DNA from: Bin87 sp034421995
Lineage (GTDB): Bacteria; Chloroflexota; Dehalococcoidia; Lucifugimonadales; UBA3495
Reading direction: 5' to 3'
Assembly: GCA_034421995.1 (NCBI GenBank)
Contig: DAOUJY010000057.1
Span: 1 to 64,000 of the forward strand
Length of the DNA stretch: 64,000 nt
Part shown: one piece after another, positions 1 through 8,528 of the stretch
Layout: each line of letters opens with the position of its first letter
Position numbering within the stretch: the stretch's first letter is position 1
Position numbers and translations under genes: made by a program
The notes under the pieces: model-generated
Databases searched by the model: none
The model's input: only the letters and a program-made list of their open reading frames with translations
Told to the model about the DNA's origin: nothing

Positions 1-26
1 CTGCCGCGTCGTGGCTTCTCCAAGAT

Positions 27-110
27 ACAAGGATTTACCGGATTGCCGGATTTGCGGGATTACGTTCCCCAATCCTGCCAATCCTATAATCTTGAAAATC
101 CTGATTCTGA
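27..110. repeat. Dispersed repeat with AGGATTTACCGGATT core
   Basis: A stretch rich in GGATT and AATCC words. It begins with an AGGATTTACCGG segment and ends with AATCCTG words in the opposite orientation, so it could fold back on itself. A related copy lies at about 52524-52608. The rest of positions 1-175 shows no gene. Confidence 0.5.
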
Positions 111-175
111 CGATTTCCCACCGGAATGGATTACAATCGACAGGTGATTAGCCTCATTCGCCTGATTGCCCCTCC

Positions 176-1471
176 GTGGCCGGCCGCTCTCCCGGCGGGG
201 TCCTCGCTTTGGTAGAGGCTCAAGCCAAAGAGCGTCGCGGCGTTGCCTACGCGCGCCGGCTTCTGGGTCCCTGGCGTTCTTACAACTTCCGGTGGTATTG
301 GACCAGTTCCGCCACCCAGGCATTTGCCCAGGGGATGCAGTTCCTGGTCATTGGCTGGCTGGCGCTGGAGGTCACCGGCTCCAACACCCAACTGGGATTG
401 GCGCTTTTCCTCTACGGAGTTCCCAACGTCGGCCTGCTCATGGTGGGCGGCGTCATTGCCGACCGCTTTGACCGGAAGCGGCTGCTGATGGCGATTCAAA
501 TGGCGGTGGGGGTGTCGATCGCGGCGCTGGCGGTACTTTCGCTGACCGGCGTCATCACGATTTGGCACATCTACGCGGCCGTCGTGTTGCTGGGTTCGCT
601 GCAGGCGCTGAACCAGCCGGCGCGGGTAGCCATGGTCGCCGACCTGGTGGATCGGCGCACGCTGCTGGACGCGGTAGCCCATTTCAACGCCGCGGTGCAT
701 ATCGGCCGGATCGTCGGCCCGCCGCTGGTGGGATTGGTCATCGACCACTGGAACATCAGCGCCGCCCTGCTGGTAAACGCGTCGTGCTACGTGGCGAGCG
801 TTTTCTGCGTCGCCAGAATCCAACCGGCGCCCGGGGACACCAGGCCGGCGTCCGAGCCCATACTGCGGAACTTTGTGGACGGGATGACCCAGATCTGGCG
901 CTCGCCCGTGCTGCTCACCGTCCTCGTACTGGCCTGCTCCTGGGGCGGGTTCGGCATGAGCCATCTGGCGGTCATTCCGGCCTTCGCCATCGACCAATTG
1001 GGCAGCGAGGCCTACGGAGCCGGGCTGCTGCTGCTGGCGAACGGGGTCGGCTCGCTGATCGGCAACCTCAGCGTAACGTTCATGCACCGGGCCTGGCTGT
1101 ACCGCTGGCTGCTGGCCTGCCTGATGCTGTTCTGCCTCATGCTGACGCTGTTCGGTTGGTCATCCTGGTTCTGGGTGGCGTGGGCGCTGTTCCTGGTGGT
1201 GGGTATCTTGAGCCTGGGCACGGTATGGCCGCTGGCCACGACCATTCTCCAGTTGGCCTCCCCGGCGGAGATACGCGGACGGGTGATGGGAGTACTCCAC
1301 TTCACCCCCGGGTTCCACTACTTGGGCGCGCTGCCGCTGGCCGCCGCCGCCGGTTGGGTGGGCTGGTCCGCCGCCATCGGCATCGCCGCCGGGCTGTGCC
1401 TGCTGGTAACGCTGTGGTTCGGAGTGGCGCGGACGGCGGGGCGGAGGCTGGCGTCCGTACCGGCCGGGTAG
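176..1471 (+). CDS. MFS transporter
   Basis: A 431-residue integral membrane protein of the major facilitator superfamily, of the usual twelve-helix length. The loop between helices 2 and 3 carries the family-type motif GGVIADRFDRKRLL near residue 100. Hydrophobic helices run from about residue 50 to 420. It resembles the MFS_3/EntS-like drug or siderophore exporter branch, but the substrate cannot be read from sequence. The start is uncertain: the reading frame opens with GTG at 176 and the first helix begins about 45 residues later, so a downstream start is possible. The ATPase gene follows in the same direction after a short gap. Confidence 0.8.
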   Translation: MAGRSPGGVLALVEAQAKERRGVAYARRLLGPWRSYNFRWYWTSSATQAFAQGMQFLVIGWLALEVTGSNTQLGLALFLYGVPNVGLLMVGGVIADRFDRKRLLMAIQMAVGVSIAALAVLSLTGVITIWHIYAAVVLLGSLQALNQPARVAMVADLVDRRTLLDAVAHFNAAVHIGRIVGPPLVGLVIDHWNISAALLVNASCYVASVFCVARIQPAPGDTRPASEPILRNFVDGMTQIWRSPVLLTVLVLACSWGGFGMSHLAVIPAFAIDQLGSEAYGAGLLLLANGVGSLIGNLSVTFMHRAWLYRWLLACLMLFCLMLTLFGWSSWFWVAWALFLVVGILSLGTVWPLATTILQLASPAEIRGRVMGVLHFTPGFHYLGALPLAAAAGWVGWSAAIGIAAGLCLLVTLWFGVARTAGRRLASVPAG

Positions 1472-1540
1472 GTCTGCGTACCGCTCTGGTATAGTGAAAT
1501 TCACGCATCCAACATGACAACGGTTGCGGGGAGCGTCGCC

Positions 1541-2782
1541 ATGCTTACTTCTTTTCGCCTGGTCAACTTCAAGAACTTCGCCGACGAAACGCTGAAGCTC
1601 GGCCCATTCACGGTTATCGTCGGCGCCAACGCCAGCGGCAAAAGCAACATCCGCGACGCCTTCCGACTCCTACATGGTATTGGCCGGGGTTACAGTCTGC
1701 CCGAAGTAATGGGCGGCAAACTAGGCGCCGGGGGCTATGTTGAGTGGGAACCGATTCGTGGCGCACCCAACGAGATTGTCAGATTTGGTCAGTCTTCCGA
1801 TGATGGAACTGGCGAGTTTTATACGAAAGCCGATCTGGAATCGGATGGGGAACACTTTGCCTACTCGATAGGTGTCGGGATCAACCCGAACGCCCACGAC
1901 GGGTTTCGATTACTGTCCGAAACGGTGTACGCGGCGGAGAATCCGCTTTTCGGGAGTTTGACGTCAGAGACGGAGTGGCACTATATCCGTGAGGCCAGGC
2001 CCGCTCTAACTCGCCCTCTAATCCACGATCCTGTCGCAGATGATATGCGCTCCCGTCTCTGTTCCATCATGCAAAGTATGCGTTTCTGGGAGTTTTCGCC
2101 GGGAAAAATACGTGAACCCTCCATACCCGGCGCAACCACTCTGGGCGACTATGGTCAGAACTTGCCCTCCGTCCTCGAATCAATCTGCGCCGACGCCGAC
2201 CGCAAGCAAACCCTACTGTCGTGGTTTGAGGAACTGACGCCGATGGACGTGGCCGGCTTTGAGTTTCCCCGGGACCCCAGCGGGCGGGTGCATCTCTACA
2301 TAACCGAGCGCAACGGGCGCAAAGTGTCTGCTTACAGCGCATCCGACGGCACGCTGCGCTTTCTGGGGATACTGGCCGCGCTGTTGAACGAGGACGCCGG
2401 CGGCATCTACTTCTTCGAGGAAATTGACAACGGCATCCATCCCAACCGGCTATGGCTGCTGCTGGATTTGATCGAAAGGCAGACGGCCAAAGGCAAGATA
2501 CAGGTCATCACCACCACGCACTCGTCAGCTCTGTTGGCCTGGATAAACGACGAAACCTTTGAGCATACGTCCGTGGTTTATCGTGACCAATACTGGTCGG
2601 ACAGCGTGATCCGCCCCATCGCCGACCTGTACAACCTGCGCGAGTTGAGAAAGTCCTACGGACTGGAACGCCTGCTTACCAACGGCTGGCTGGAATCAGC
2701 GATGAAGGCGTCCGAAGGAGACGCTGATACCGACCATCTGGACGATGACGACGAAGATGACTGGGGGATGGAAGAAGAATGA
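1541..2782 (+). CDS. RecF/OLD-like AAA ATPase (AAA_21 type), first ATPase/TOPRIM-like pair
   Basis: About 413 residues, related to the ABC-type ATPases of the SMC/RecF/OLD group. Visible motifs are an N-terminal LVNFKNFADE strand, Walker A GANASGKS, a signature-like SDGTLRFLGI, Walker B IYFFEEIDNGIHP and the switch histidine in TTTHSS. The C-terminus is acidic (DDDDEDDWGMEEE). A frame-open ATG at 1514 would add nine residues, but the family N-terminus matches the ATG at 1541. It overlaps the next gene by four bases (ATGA), so the two are probably translationally coupled. Proteins of this kind occur in anti-phage and DNA-repair systems, usually with a nuclease partner. A role here is inference. 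Confidence 0.8.
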   Translation: MLTSFRLVNFKNFADETLKLGPFTVIVGANASGKSNIRDAFRLLHGIGRGYSLPEVMGGKLGAGGYVEWEPIRGAPNEIVRFGQSSDDGTGEFYTKADLESDGEHFAYSIGVGINPNAHDGFRLLSETVYAAENPLFGSLTSETEWHYIREARPALTRPLIHDPVADDMRSRLCSIMQSMRFWEFSPGKIREPSIPGATTLGDYGQNLPSVLESICADADRKQTLLSWFEELTPMDVAGFEFPRDPSGRVHLYITERNGRKVSAYSASDGTLRFLGILAALLNEDAGGIYFFEEIDNGIHPNRLWLLLDLIERQTAKGKIQVITTTHSSALLAWINDETFEHTSVVYRDQYWSDSVIRPIADLYNLRELRKSYGLERLLTNGWLESAMKASEGDADTDHLDDDDEDDWGMEEE

Positions 2783-3363
2783 ACGTGCTCATCATCCCCG
2801 AAGACTTCCGCAAAGACCAGTACATCCTCAAGCCATTGTTCACCAAGCTTTTCCAGCGCTTGGGCCTGCGTTCAGTACAAGTGGAAATCTGCCTGGACCC
2901 GTTGCTTGGCGGCATTGGTGAAGCCCTTAAATTGGAACGTATTGCGGAAATCGTCGCCCAGCAAGCGTCTATGCGCGACATACTGATACTGTGCGTTGAC
3001 CGAGACGGCGAAGTAGGGCGACGGCAAAGCCTCGACTATATTGAATCCGAAATCCAAGCTCGATTTGGGGATAGGGTGGATTTCTTTGCGGAAAACGCGT
3101 GGGAAGAGTTGGAAACGTGGGTACTGGCTGGCGTGGACTTGCCTAACAATTGGCGGTGGGCGGAGGTGCGCGCCGAAATACACGTCAAGGAGCGATACTT
3201 TGAGCAGCTGGCGGCCTTGCGTGGAGTAGCCAACTCACAAGGTGGCGGGCGCAAGGCGCTGGCCGAGGAAGCATCGCGCCGTGTCCGCGCGATCCGGCGG
3301 AAATGCCCGGAGGACTTTGACGCCCTGACGCGCCGGCTCGAAACCGCCGCCCACGCGCCGTAG
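2779..3363 (+). CDS. TOPRIM/DUF4276-like partner of the ATPase
   Basis: A 194-residue protein coupled to the upstream ATPase by an ATGA overlap. A hydrophobic strand ends in ILCVDRDGE near residue 75, an acidic DxD pattern like the metal site of TOPRIM folds. A later segment reads FFAENAWEELETWVLAG. The same order, an acidic strand end then a hydrophobic strand with E-x-W, is seen in the DUF4276 protein at 33548-34090, which also sits beside an ATPase. No exact family is claimed. A metal-dependent nuclease working with the ATPase is the likely role, by analogy with PARIS (AriA/AriB) and OLD/Gabija-type systems. Confidence 0.6.
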   Translation: MNVLIIPEDFRKDQYILKPLFTKLFQRLGLRSVQVEICLDPLLGGIGEALKLERIAEIVAQQASMRDILILCVDRDGEVGRRQSLDYIESEIQARFGDRVDFFAENAWEELETWVLAGVDLPNNWRWAEVRAEIHVKERYFEQLAALRGVANSQGGGRKALAEEASRRVRAIRRKCPEDFDALTRRLETAAHAP

Positions 3364-3455
3364 CCATCCGCCGCCGGCCACCGTTTGATGTTACAATTCC
3401 CCGCAGACTTTTTGCCGCCGGGCCTGATGATGCCCCATCCAGAGGAGAACCGAGA

Positions 3456-3899
3456 GTGCCTACCTATGTCGATCCCTCCGCCTGCAACGCCTGCGCCGGC
3501 GTGCACGGCGGCCCCCAGTGCGTCTATATCTGTCCCAACGACCTGATGGTCCTGGACGGCATCGTCAACAAGGGCAGCAACCAGGAGCCGGATATGTGCT
3601 CCGAGTGCTACGCCTGCGTCAAGCTGTGCCCCGAAAACGCCATCCACGTGCGCGGCTATGCCGACTTCGTGCCACTGGGCGCGGAGGTTCAGCCCCACTA
3701 CGAGGGGCAGGACATCGTTTGGAACGTCACCTTCCGCGACGGACGCACCGAGCGCTTCCGCTTCGCCTCCCGCTCCACGCCCTGGGGCAGCATCGACCCC
3801 TACGCCAACATCGCCCCCGCCGACGGCGACGCCCTGCGCGGCCCGAACCTCTTCGGCGAGCCCCACTACCTGCTGCTGCCCGACGACAACGGCGGATGA
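3456..3899 (+). CDS. aprB: Adenylylsulfate reductase beta subunit (AprB-like ferredoxin)
   Basis: A 147-residue ferredoxin with two [4Fe-4S] motifs: an N-terminal set around VDPSACNACAG and CVYICPNDLMVLDG, and a second CSECYACVKLCPENAI. The sequence then continues RGYADFVPLGA, a very characteristic AprB stretch, and ends in the usual tail region. AprB passes electrons to the flavoprotein AprA, which interconverts APS with sulfite and AMP. No aprA lies on either side: the neighbours are the ATPase pair upstream and two HEPN-like genes downstream. A good purine-rich ribosome site (AGAGGAG) precedes the start. Family call is firm; function without AprA nearby is open. Confidence 0.85.
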   Translation: MPTYVDPSACNACAGVHGGPQCVYICPNDLMVLDGIVNKGSNQEPDMCSECYACVKLCPENAIHVRGYADFVPLGAEVQPHYEGQDIVWNVTFRDGRTERFRFASRSTPWGSIDPYANIAPADGDALRGPNLFGEPHYLLLPDDNGG

Positions 3900-3900
3900 A

Positions 3901-4266
3901 ATGACCACCACCGACACCGTCGCCTACCACCGGGAACGCAGCTGGCATTTCTGGAACCTGGTGGAAGATGAACTGGCCCGAGGCGAACTGGAAGAGGCCA
4001 GCAACAAACTATGGGGCGCGGTGGCCCATGCTGTCAAAGGGGCCGCCGAACAGCGCGGATGGGACCATCACTCTCATAACTTGCTTGAGGACGCCGTTCA
4101 CCGAATCGTCCACGAGGAAGGCGCGCCGTTAGACCTGTGGAGCCAGTATTTGATGGCGTCCGCTTACCACCAAAGGTTTTACGGGAATCCTCCCGAGGCG
4201 GACAAAATACGAAATGGCATATTGCTGATTGCCCGGTTCATCAGCACTCTGGAAGGCTTGGACTGA
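3901..4266 (+). CDS. PaREP1/HEPN-like protein, copy 1
   Basis: A 121-residue helical protein starting one base after the aprB stop. The pattern SWHFWNLVEDELARGELEEA, then a Lys-rich helix with HAVKGAAEQRGW and an EEGAP turn, matches the archaeal/bacterial PaREP1 group of HEPN-like proteins. Two paralogues are present: the next gene and 54709-55068. An Arg near GWDHHSH could form an R-x(4-6)-H type motif as in HEPN nucleases, but this is inference. Function is not known for this group. Confidence 0.7.
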   Translation: MTTTDTVAYHRERSWHFWNLVEDELARGELEEASNKLWGAVAHAVKGAAEQRGWDHHSHNLLEDAVHRIVHEEGAPLDLWSQYLMASAYHQRFYGNPPEADKIRNGILLIARFISTLEGLD

Positions 4267-4287
4267 CCCCTCTGTCCAATGGCCGCC

Positions 4288-4671
4288 ATGACCACCGCCG
4301 CTGCCGTCGAATACCACCGCAAATCCAGCTGGCACTCGCTGGAGCGGGTGGATATCGAGCTTGAACAGGGCGATCTCGAAAAAGCGTCCCAAGCGCTGTG
4401 GGACTCCGCCGCTCACGCGGTCAAAGCCGCCGCCGCACGGCGGGGGTGGAAACACGATAGCTTTGCCGATTTGGGCGATGTGATCATCCGCCTGATCAAT
4501 GACGAAGGCGGTTCCACAATCCTGAATACGAACTTCATAATGGCGTCCAGCTTCGACCGTGAGCTCTCTCACGAGATACCTTTGCACGAAGCCGGAATAC
4601 GCTACTGTTGCGATGGACCAATCAGGGAGTTGCTCCGAACCCTGGAAAACCTGCCTGACCCGCAACCCTAA
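4288..4671 (+). CDS. PaREP1/HEPN-like protein, copy 2
   Basis: A 127-residue paralogue of the preceding gene. It shares EYHRKSSWHSLERVDIELEQ near the start, then AHAVKAAAARRGWKHDS and an NDEGG turn. The ATG at 4288 was preferred to the one at 4279 because it aligns with the start of copy 1. The C-terminal half diverges and contains a YCCDGP segment not seen in the other copies. It converges on prmC with a four-base overlap of stop codons. Confidence 0.65.
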   Translation: MTTAAAVEYHRKSSWHSLERVDIELEQGDLEKASQALWDSAAHAVKAAAARRGWKHDSFADLGDVIIRLINDEGGSTILNTNFIMASSFDRELSHEIPLHEAGIRYCCDGPIRELLRTLENLPDPQP

Positions 4672-5546
4672 TCGTCGTAACGGTCTCCGCCCAGGCTGAC
4701 CGACAGCACCCGGTCCCGGCCGGCCAGGTCCGGCTCGACGGTAATTTCCGCCTCCGGGAACGACGACGCCGCCAGCCTTTGAGATTCGGCCATCTGTTCC
4801 GGGTCCATTTCCAGCAGGATGACGCCGTGGGGCTTGAGACGGTCGCCGGCGGAGGCTTGGGCAAGCAACCGACGTATGTGGTCCAGACCGTCCGGCCCGC
4901 CGTCCAGGGCGGCGGTCGGCTCCCACTGCACTTCCGGCTGTAGGGTGGGAATGCGTTCGGTGGGCAGGTAGGGCAGGTTGGCGACGATAACGTCCACCGG
5001 CTCGGGCAGGGGTTCCAGCAGGTCGCCTTTCAGCAGGGTCACCCGGTCGGCCACGTTGTGCATCCGCACGTTGTAGGCGGCCACGTCCAGCGTGGCGTCG
5101 TAGGCGTCGCTGGCGTAGATGCGGGCGGCGGGCAGGTGGATGGCCAGGTTGACGGCGATGGCGCCGGTGCCGGTGCCCACGTCGGCGATGACCAGCTCGC
5201 GGCTTTCCATGCCCATCAGCGCCATGAACAGGGCGTGCTCCACCATGGTCTCAGTTTCGGGACGGGGAATGAGCACGTCCGGGTTGACCAGCAGGTTGAC
5301 GCCGTAAAACTCACGGTAGTTGAGGATGTAGGCCAACGGCTCCCGGGTCAGTCGTCGCTCCACGATGGCCGCCAACTGCTCCTCCTGCTGGGGCGAAACC
5401 TGGGATTCCTGCTCAGCGAAGATGGCCTGCCGGAGCATTCGCATCACGTCCATGACCATTACCTCCGCTTCCAGGCGGGCGTCGGGTATGCCGGCCGCTT
5501 CCAGAGTGCGATGGGTGTCCTGGATGACGGTGCGGAGGCTGGGCAT
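4668..5546 (-). CDS. prmC: Release factor glutamine methyltransferase PrmC
   Basis: A 292-residue class I SAM methyltransferase that N5-methylates the Gln of the GGQ motif in release factors. The SAM-binding strand reads VIADVGTGTGAIAVNLA near residue 125. The family-defining catalytic motif NLPY is in VIVANLPYLPTERI near residue 185. The N-terminal helical domain is present and length is normal. It lies directly downstream of prfA on the same strand, the common prfA-prmC order, so it modifies the product of its neighbour. Confidence 0.95.
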   Translation of the reverse strand: MPSLRTVIQDTHRTLEAAGIPDARLEAEVMVMDVMRMLRQAIFAEQESQVSPQQEEQLAAIVERRLTREPLAYILNYREFYGVNLLVNPDVLIPRPETETMVEHALFMALMGMESRELVIADVGTGTGAIAVNLAIHLPAARIYASDAYDATLDVAAYNVRMHNVADRVTLLKGDLLEPLPEPVDVIVANLPYLPTERIPTLQPEVQWEPTAALDGGPDGLDHIRRLLAQASAGDRLKPHGVILLEMDPEQMAESQRLAASSFPEAEITVEPDLAGRDRVLSVSLGGDRYDD

Positions 5547-5578
5547 TGCAATTATCTCGTCGTTCCGACTTTATCATC

Positions 5579-5641
5579 GTCATTCCGGCGAAAGCCGGAA
5601 TCCAGCAACGCTCCTGGACTCCGGCTTTCGCCGGAGTGACG
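5579..5641. repeat. Palindromic repeat (ATTCCGGC type), two copies head to head
   Basis: Two copies of the short palindrome in the prfA-prmC spacer. The first is CGTCATTCCGGCGAAAGCCG plus GAATCCAG; the second is inverted and slightly diverged (ACTCCGGCTTTCGCCGGAGT). Each can form a strong hairpin in RNA. This is the commonest repeat family in the window. Confidence 0.8.
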
Positions 5642-5669
5642 GATTAATGGGCAACGATGGCGGCAGAAA

Positions 5670-6749
5670 TCAGGCGGAGACGCTGGCCAGGCCGCGTTCC
5701 TGGTCGTCGGCGATGAGCCGGTCGATGATGTCGCTCAGTCCTCCGTCCATCAGCCGCTGCACGCCGTGGACGGTGAGGCCGATGCGGTGGTCGGTGATGC
5801 GGTCCTGGGGGTAGTTGTAGGTGCGGATTTTCTCGCTGCGGTCGCCGCTGCCCACCTGCGCCTTGCGGCTGTTGGAGATGGCAGCCTGATGACGCTCCTG
5901 CTCGGCGGAGTAGAGCCGGCTGCGCAGGATGGTCATGGCCTTGGACTTGTTCTTGTACTGGGAACGCTCGTCCTGGCACACCACCACCAGGCCGGTGGGT
6001 TCGTGGACGATGCGGACGGCGGTGGCGACTTTGTTCACGTTCTGCCCGCCATGTCCGCCGGCGTGGAAGATGTCGATGCGCAGGTCGTCTTCCTTGATGT
6101 TGACCTCGACCTCGTCAGCCTGGGGCAACACGGCGACGGTGGCGGTGGAGGTGTGAATGCGGCCCTGGGCCTCGGTCTCCGGAACCCGCTGCACGCGATG
6201 CACGCCGGCCTCAAACTTGAGGCGGCTGAAGGCATTTCTGCCGTCCACCGAGAAGGCGATGCGGTTGAACCCGCCCAGGTCCGACGGGTTCGAGTCCAGG
6301 ATGTCCACGGCCCAGCCCTGCTCCTGGGCGAAACGCTGGTACATCCGGTAGAGGTCGCCGGCGAAGAGGGATGCTTCCTGCCCGCCGGCGGCGGCGTGGA
6401 TTTCTACGATCACGTCCCGCTCGTCGTTGGGGTCCTTGGGCAGCAGGGCGATTTTGAGCTGCTGGGCCAGGGCGTCAAGGCGATTTTCCACCTCGCCCAG
6501 TTCCTGCTGAGCCATCTCCACCAGTTCGGGGTCGCCGCCCTCGCCGACCAGCGCGCGCAGGTCGCCGTGTTCTTCAAACAGCCTGCGATGCTCGCTATCA
6601 ATGGCGACCAGTTCTTCCAGGCCGGAACGCTCCCGGTTGAGCTCCCGCAACCGGGCGAAATCGGCGGCAACTTCCGGCTGCGCCATCTCCTCCTCAATGG
6701 AGTGATACCGCTCAACTATTGGTTGCAACTTGTCGAAAATGTCTGCCAT
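5670..6749 (-). CDS. prfA: Peptide chain release factor 1
   Basis: A 359-residue class I release factor that terminates translation at UAA and UAG. The GGQ peptidyl-transferase motif is in HAGGHGGQNVNKVATAV. The codon-recognition tripeptide of the P-x-T (RF1) type is seen as PET in RVPETEAQGRIHTS. The start was set at the ATG at 6749 (MADIFDKLQP), ten residues inside the open frame, because this is the usual family start. The gene precedes prmC. Confidence 0.95.
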   Translation of the reverse strand: MADIFDKLQPIVERYHSIEEEMAQPEVAADFARLRELNRERSGLEELVAIDSEHRRLFEEHGDLRALVGEGGDPELVEMAQQELGEVENRLDALAQQLKIALLPKDPNDERDVIVEIHAAAGGQEASLFAGDLYRMYQRFAQEQGWAVDILDSNPSDLGGFNRIAFSVDGRNAFSRLKFEAGVHRVQRVPETEAQGRIHTSTATVAVLPQADEVEVNIKEDDLRIDIFHAGGHGGQNVNKVATAVRIVHEPTGLVVVCQDERSQYKNKSKAMTILRSRLYSAEQERHQAAISNSRKAQVGSGDRSEKIRTYNYPQDRITDHRIGLTVHGVQRLMDGGLSDIIDRLIADDQERGLASVSA

Positions 6750-6854
6750 CACACGCCGCTCACGCAAATAGTATGCCACGGTGATTATAGCGCAGGCTGC
6801 CCAACAGCGACAAGGCAGGCGAAGCGGTTAGGACGATTGCAAAGTCCTTTTCAC

Positions 6855-6925
6855 CCGCTCATGGTGAGCCTGTCGAACCATCATCCACCGCAACGAGCAT
6901 CCTTCGACAAGCTCAGGATGAGCGG
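6855..6925. repeat. GGTTCGACAGGCTCA-type repeat pair
   Basis: Two inverted copies of a repeat seen as CGCTCATGGTGAGCCTGTCG (about 6855) and CCTTCGACAAGCTCAGGATG (6901), separated by a short spacer. A related copy is inserted in the GMC oxidoreductase gene at 18532-18592. Lies upstream of prfA. Confidence 0.65.
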
Positions 6926-6978
6926 AAAAGGGTTACGCGGTGACTTTGCAGCGGAAAAGGGTTACGCGGTGACTTTGC
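6921..6978. repeat. Perfect 29-bp tandem duplication
   Basis: A 29-base unit beginning GCGGAAAAGGGTTACGCGGT occurs twice in exact tandem. It overlaps the end of the dispersed repeat just upstream and lies in non-coding DNA between prfA and a small membrane-protein gene. Confidence 0.8.
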
Positions 6979-7011
6979 AAGCGCCCTAGCGAAGCGGTCG
7001 GAGCGCTTCGA

Positions 7012-7311
7012 TCAGTTCCGTGGAGCGTTGTTGTTCTCGGCCGGTGGTTCGGCATTATCGCGGCTGCGAAAGCGGTTTATCAGATCCCAGAGGAAAATGC
7101 CGAGTTCGCTGCCCATGGCCACCAGGCCGGCGATCCGTGACGACGTCTCCAGCATCAACCGGGAAGCGGTTTCAAAATTACGCGCGCCGCGCCGGAGCGG
7201 AGGAAATATCTTCAGTACAACTACCGTAAGCGTTGCCGCCGCTACGGTCACCATCACCGCCATCACGATGATTGCAATATCCCGAACGATCGACAATATG
7301 TCTGGCGGCAT
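7012..7311 (-). CDS. Small membrane protein (DUF948-like)
   Basis: A 99-residue protein with one N-terminal membrane helix at about residues 10-35 (IAIIVMAVMVTVAAATLTVVVL). An amphipathic helical region and a polar Asn/Pro-rich tail follow. Shape and length recall the DUF948 family of envelope proteins; function is unknown. An upstream GGAAGGAA sequence supports the start. It follows a YtxH-like gene on the same strand, with a probable terminator between them. Confidence 0.6.
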   Translation of the reverse strand: MPPDILSIVRDIAIIVMAVMVTVAAATLTVVVLKIFPPLRRGARNFETASRLMLETSSRIAGLVAMGSELGIFLWDLINRFRSRDNAEPPAENNNAPRN

Positions 7312-7331
7312 ATCGTGGTTCCTTCCCGTTA

Positions 7332-7371
7332 TTTAAAAGGCCGGAGGGTCGGATACGTTCCGACCCCTCCG
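7332..7371 (-). terminator. Probable intrinsic terminator after the YtxH-like gene
   Basis: Inverted repeat with arms CCGGAGGGTCGG (7339-7350) and CCGACCCCTCCGG (7358-7370). On the minus strand it is followed by a short T-rich run (CCTTTTAAA). It would end the transcript of 7386-7604. Confidence 0.5.
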
Positions 7372-7385
7372 GCGACAGGTGGCGA

Positions 7386-7604
7386 CTAGTCCTCTGCTTC
7401 AACGACATCGACGACTTCCGAGTTGCCGCCGCGGCTGCGGATGCGCTGCCAGTAGTCCCGGCCCCGGTCTGCGGCCTGGGTGGCGGTGCGCTGCAATACC
7501 TCGCGGGTTTCCCGCCCGCTGCGGGGAGCCAGCAGCATACCCAGGCCGACGCCGATGCCAATGCCGGCGGCCAGCACAATCAAGTCGCGTTGCGTTCGGT
7601 TCAT
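7386..7604 (-). CDS. YtxH domain protein
   Basis: A 72-residue protein with an N-terminal Gly-rich membrane helix (IVLAAGIGIGVGLGMLLAPRSG) followed by a charged helical tail, the standard YtxH/gas-vesicle-like layout. Such proteins are small stress-associated envelope proteins of unknown mechanism. A clear GGGAGG ribosome site stands upstream of the ATG. Confidence 0.75.
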   Translation of the reverse strand: MNRTQRDLIVLAAGIGIGVGLGMLLAPRSGRETREVLQRTATQAADRGRDYWQRIRSRGGNSEVVDVVEAED

Positions 7605-7699
7605 ATCCTACCTCCCGAAAATTGATGTTGCATAGGTCATTATACAACGAATATCCGTTGCTGCCCGACCTCTCCGGGTGTTTCGGGTTCGCCGCTTCG

Positions 7700-8404
7700 C
7701 TACTCCGGGCGAGTTTCAAAGCGTCCGATGAACTCGCCCTCCTGCGGCTTCCGGGGCAGGCGTCCCAGAAACAGCCGGTCGGGCAGGACAATGCCGCCGG
7801 AGAAAATCAGTTTGATGGCGTCTTCCACCGACAGATCGGTTTCAAAAAGGTCGTCTTCGTTGACGAAGGCCATATTGCCGGAGGTGGGATTGGGAACCGT
7901 GGGAATGTACACGATGGCCAGGGAGTGTTTGCCTTTTTGGGAAAAAGCGCGTCCGGTGACGAATCCGATGGCCACCATGCCCTCCCGAGGCCACTCCAGG
8001 AAAACGACCCGGCTGAAATTGTAGTCGGAAGCCAGCAGCGTGGTGGCCTGCTCGGTGACCCCGTATATGTTCTTCACCACCGGGACCTTGCTCAATATCC
8101 GGTCCATTGCGTTCATCATTCCCCGGCCCACCGTGTTGGAGATGAGCAGTCCGACCAGGTAGAAGATGACGATTATGGCGATCAGACCGAGGCCGGGAAA
8201 ATCCCAGGGCCGGTCCTTGACAAAGGGCAACGGCCGCACGAAGTCGTCGGTGTGGCCGATGATGAAGGCCAGCACGAATACGGTAACCAGAATCGGCACC
8301 AGCCGCATGAGGCCGGCCAGCGTTTTGCCCTGGAAGTGCCTCTCGATCCGCCGACTGATCCCCGGCTTTTCCGGCTCGCTGGCGCCGCGCCTTGCATTAT
8401 CCAA
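7700..8404 (-). CDS. DUF502 family membrane protein
   Basis: A 234-residue protein with two membrane helices, at about residues 30-50 (LVPILVTVFVLAFIIG) and 70-95 (LIAIIVIFYLVGLLIS). A soluble domain follows with the DUF502 hallmarks VPVVKNIYGVTEQ, VFLEWPREGM and YIPTVPNPTSG. The start appears to be TTG at 8404, five bases after a GGGAGG site. The family is widespread and its function is not established. Confidence 0.85.
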   Translation of the reverse strand: MDNARRGASEPEKPGISRRIERHFQGKTLAGLMRLVPILVTVFVLAFIIGHTDDFVRPLPFVKDRPWDFPGLGLIAIIVIFYLVGLLISNTVGRGMMNAMDRILSKVPVVKNIYGVTEQATTLLASDYNFSRVVFLEWPREGMVAIGFVTGRAFSQKGKHSLAIVYIPTVPNPTSGNMAFVNEDDLFETDLSVEDAIKLIFSGGIVLPDRLFLGRLPRKPQEGEFIGRFETRPE

Positions 8405-8528
8405 AATACCCTCCCACTCGACCTCCGCGGTCAGGGACTACAATACTGGCCGGCGATGCTTGAAGTACGGTTGAAACGCGGCTGTTTTTCAATAAAACGA
8501 AAACGAACTGACGGCCACCGCACCTCAA

